Assembly: GCA_010909165.1 (NCBI GenBank)
Contig: VJWM01000330.1
Span: 1 to 58,410 of the forward strand
Direction: 5' to 3'
From: Anthoceros angustus
Lineage: Eukaryota; Streptophyta; Anthocerotopsida; Anthocerotales; Anthocerotaceae
DNA: 58,410 nucleotides
The notes below the pieces were generated by a model. That model searched no databases. It was not told the origin of the DNA and was given only the letters and a program-made list of their open reading frames with translations. Positions 57,011 through 58,410 of this stretch are shown here, piece by piece. The stretch's first letter is position 1. Each line of letters opens with the position of its first letter. A program made the position numbers and the translations under genes.

Positions 57011-57284
57011 TAGCATCCGTTCCCCTAACAAACTTCTTGCTGGGTTCTAACTCTAGGTCTTCTACCGCGCCGGGATCTACATATGTTCCCTGGGTACTAC
57101 CTATACGTTCGGACCCTCTTAGGAAAATCGATCATAGGCCCTACCCTTCCAAAAGGCTACTCCTTCCCTATGTGCCTCATCCTCAGACTCTTCTACGGTT
57201 TCCTCTATATGTAAGAAGGCGTACACCAAATCACTCTTTATTTCGGCGATCTCGACTGGAAGACCCCGATATGCTCGGACTCCG
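57011..57284 (-). mobile_element. Gypsy fragment on the minus strand: region after protease
   Basis: Reverse complement of gypsy1 about 6550-6805: TTCTAACTCTAGGTCTTCTA, ATACGTTCGGACCCTCTT, ATCATAGGCCCTACCCTTCC, TCGACTGGAAGACCCC. It is the other half of the gypsy copy interrupted by T3 (see 51606-52710). Confidence 0.85.
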
Positions 57285-57583
57285 GAGGTGGTGCGTTATG
57301 CAAGGGCATCATTTTCTGTTACAAGATGGTCCAAAAGTGTTAGAATACTATGTTACAACATCCCCCCGCCTTCCTAAAATTGCAATCTCCGATAAGTCGT
57401 GCTTTGTTTGGTAATTTTAATCTCGCCTATATATGTATTGTGTTAGTGTAAAATCAAACCTTTGTGCCCAACCATGGAAACTTCAATGAGTTGTTGTACA
57501 TAGGACTTTTAGATGTCGTTCAATCTCAACAAGTCCTCCTTTGTTTCGTCAATTTTAGTCTCGCTATATATGTAGGGTTTCCC
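57285..57583 (-). repeat. Inverted fragment of the F-box array unit (5' flank only)
   Basis: Reverse complement of about 30470-30770 (unit 3): GGAGGTGGTGCGTTA, GTTACAAGATGGTCC, TGCAATCTCCGATAAGTCG, AACAAGTCCTCCTTTG and the TATA region CTATATATGTAGGG. It stops right at the TATA box, before any F-box coding sequence. Confidence 0.85.
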
Positions 57584-58410
57584 GCCGCGACGAATCGCGG
57601 CGGTCGGTCGTATCGCAAGGATCGCCTCGTCAGCCGATCTCGGCTCGTCGACCGATCAAGGAGCGGCGGGCGCCGGATCAGCGAACGGATCATCGCCGGC
57701 AGGAGCGGGCTCCGGGCTCGTCGGCGCCGGAGCCGGATCGGCGAACGGATCGTCGCCTGCCGCAGGAGCCGCCGGCGTCGCCGGAGCCGGATCCGCGAAC
57801 GGTCGTCCCCGCCGGAGCAGGCGTCGTCGGCGCGGCGGGATCGGCGAACGGATCGTCGTTCGCCGGAGCGGGCGCCGTCGCGCAGGAGCGGCAGGGGTCC
57901 CGAAAGGATCGTCGCTGGCGCTGGGCGCTGGAGTCGTCGGCGCCGGAGCGCCGAACGGATCGTCGTTCGTCGGCGCAGGCGTCGGAGCTGGGAAGCCGGA
58001 GCGCCTGAACGGATCGTCGCTGGGAACGGCAGGCGCTGCAGGGCCCGGAGCCGCAGATTCGCCGAACGGATCGTCCGCCGGGCGCCAGGCGGCGTCGCTC
58101 GGGGCGCCGGGAGGGGCAGCGGAACGTCGCCCGGTTCCGCAGGTTGACCGACGGAACTCCGCTGCTGAATACGCGGGCTGCTGCCGAAGATGCCGCCGCC
58201 TGATGAGTCGGCAGGAGCCGCCGGGGCAGCGCCTGACTTCCGGAGTCGTCGCTTCCGTCAGCGAAGGAGCCGGTGCCCCGAACGGATCGTCCGAGGGGAC
58301 CGCGGGTTCCGCAGGCATCGGAGCTGGGTCGCCGGAGCGCCTGAACGGATCGTCTGCCGGAACGGTGGGTTCAGCCGAGCCGGTTCAACCGGCATCGGGG
58401 CCGGGTCGTC
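57584..58410 (-). CDS. Pro/Ala-rich protein with DDPF repeats, bacterial in style, partial
   Basis: Minus strand, running off the window edge. The motif DDPF(G/A)xPAP is repeated about ten times. On the plus strand this is GAACGGATCGTC at about 57690, 57745, 57850, 57953, 58008, 58064, 58278 and 58343, with decayed copies between, at ~50-60-base spacing. The longest frame is 58318-57656 and switches frame in places, for example near 58250 and 57830. GC content is far above the rest of the window. Similar low-complexity 'DDPFG' repeats are known to me from hypothetical proteins of Planctomycetes; that link is from memory and not checked. No catalytic domain is seen. The sharp switch after a TATA box in plant repeat DNA suggests an artificial join. 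Confidence 0.5.

Noticed and set aside
57000-57012. Helitron 3' end (CTAA at the T3 right end)
   Set aside because: The other T ends do not end in CTRR, and no conserved hairpin precedes it.

Overview
The window reads as nuclear DNA of a land plant, dominated by repeats. The evidence is spliced genes with GT/AG introns and T-rich introns, TATA-box promoters, Ty3/gypsy LTR retrotransposons and a plant-type F-box gene family. The gypsy pol style and the F-box style made me think of a non-flowering plant, but I cannot name a species. The last ~830 bases (57584-58410) are different: very GC-rich, encoding a Pro/Ala-rich protein with DDPF repeats, unlike the rest and bacterial in style. I treat that edge as a probable chimeric join or contaminant until shown otherwise.

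Layout. (1) 1-~4530, ~8970-19435 and 52711-~57010 are three copies (T1, T2, T3) of what looks like one large, so far unrecognised transposon family. Each has an AT-rich, intron-rich interior with two genes pointing away from each other (gene X and gene Y), and GC-rich 'CTCGGCC'-type modules at its outer edges. T2 is the longest complete copy (~10.4 kb). T1 is cut by the window edge. T3 is shrunken (~4.3 kb) and decayed. T1 and T3 lie in one orientation and T2 in the other, which creates large, diverged inverted repeats. (2) The sequence between the copies is Ty3/gypsy DNA. 4530-8970 has gag, protease, reverse transcriptase, RNase H and a second gag piece. 19436-21395 has integrase and the start of a 3' LTR. 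51606-52710 (minus) is a reverse transcriptase piece and 57011-57284 (minus) a protease-region piece. The last two are halves of one gypsy copy split by T3. (3) 21396-51592 is a head-to-tail array of ~3.4-kb units, nearly five copies, each with an F-box gene on the minus strand plus ~2.1 kb of AT-rich spacer. (4) The fourth F-box gene is interrupted by a structurally complete ~14.2-kb Ty3/gypsy element (33374-47539) with ~4.34-kb LTRs, TG...CA ends, a PBS, a polypurine tract and gag-PR-RT-RH-INT order.

How it fits together: gypsy elements were hit by T-family insertions, an F-box gene was amplified in tandem next to gypsy DNA, and a younger long-LTR gypsy element landed in one array copy. Almost every coding region is broken by frame shifts. 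Paralogous copies (LTR pair, array units, gag pair) differ mainly by short indels in GC-rich stretches, so part of the breakage may be consensus error rather than decay.
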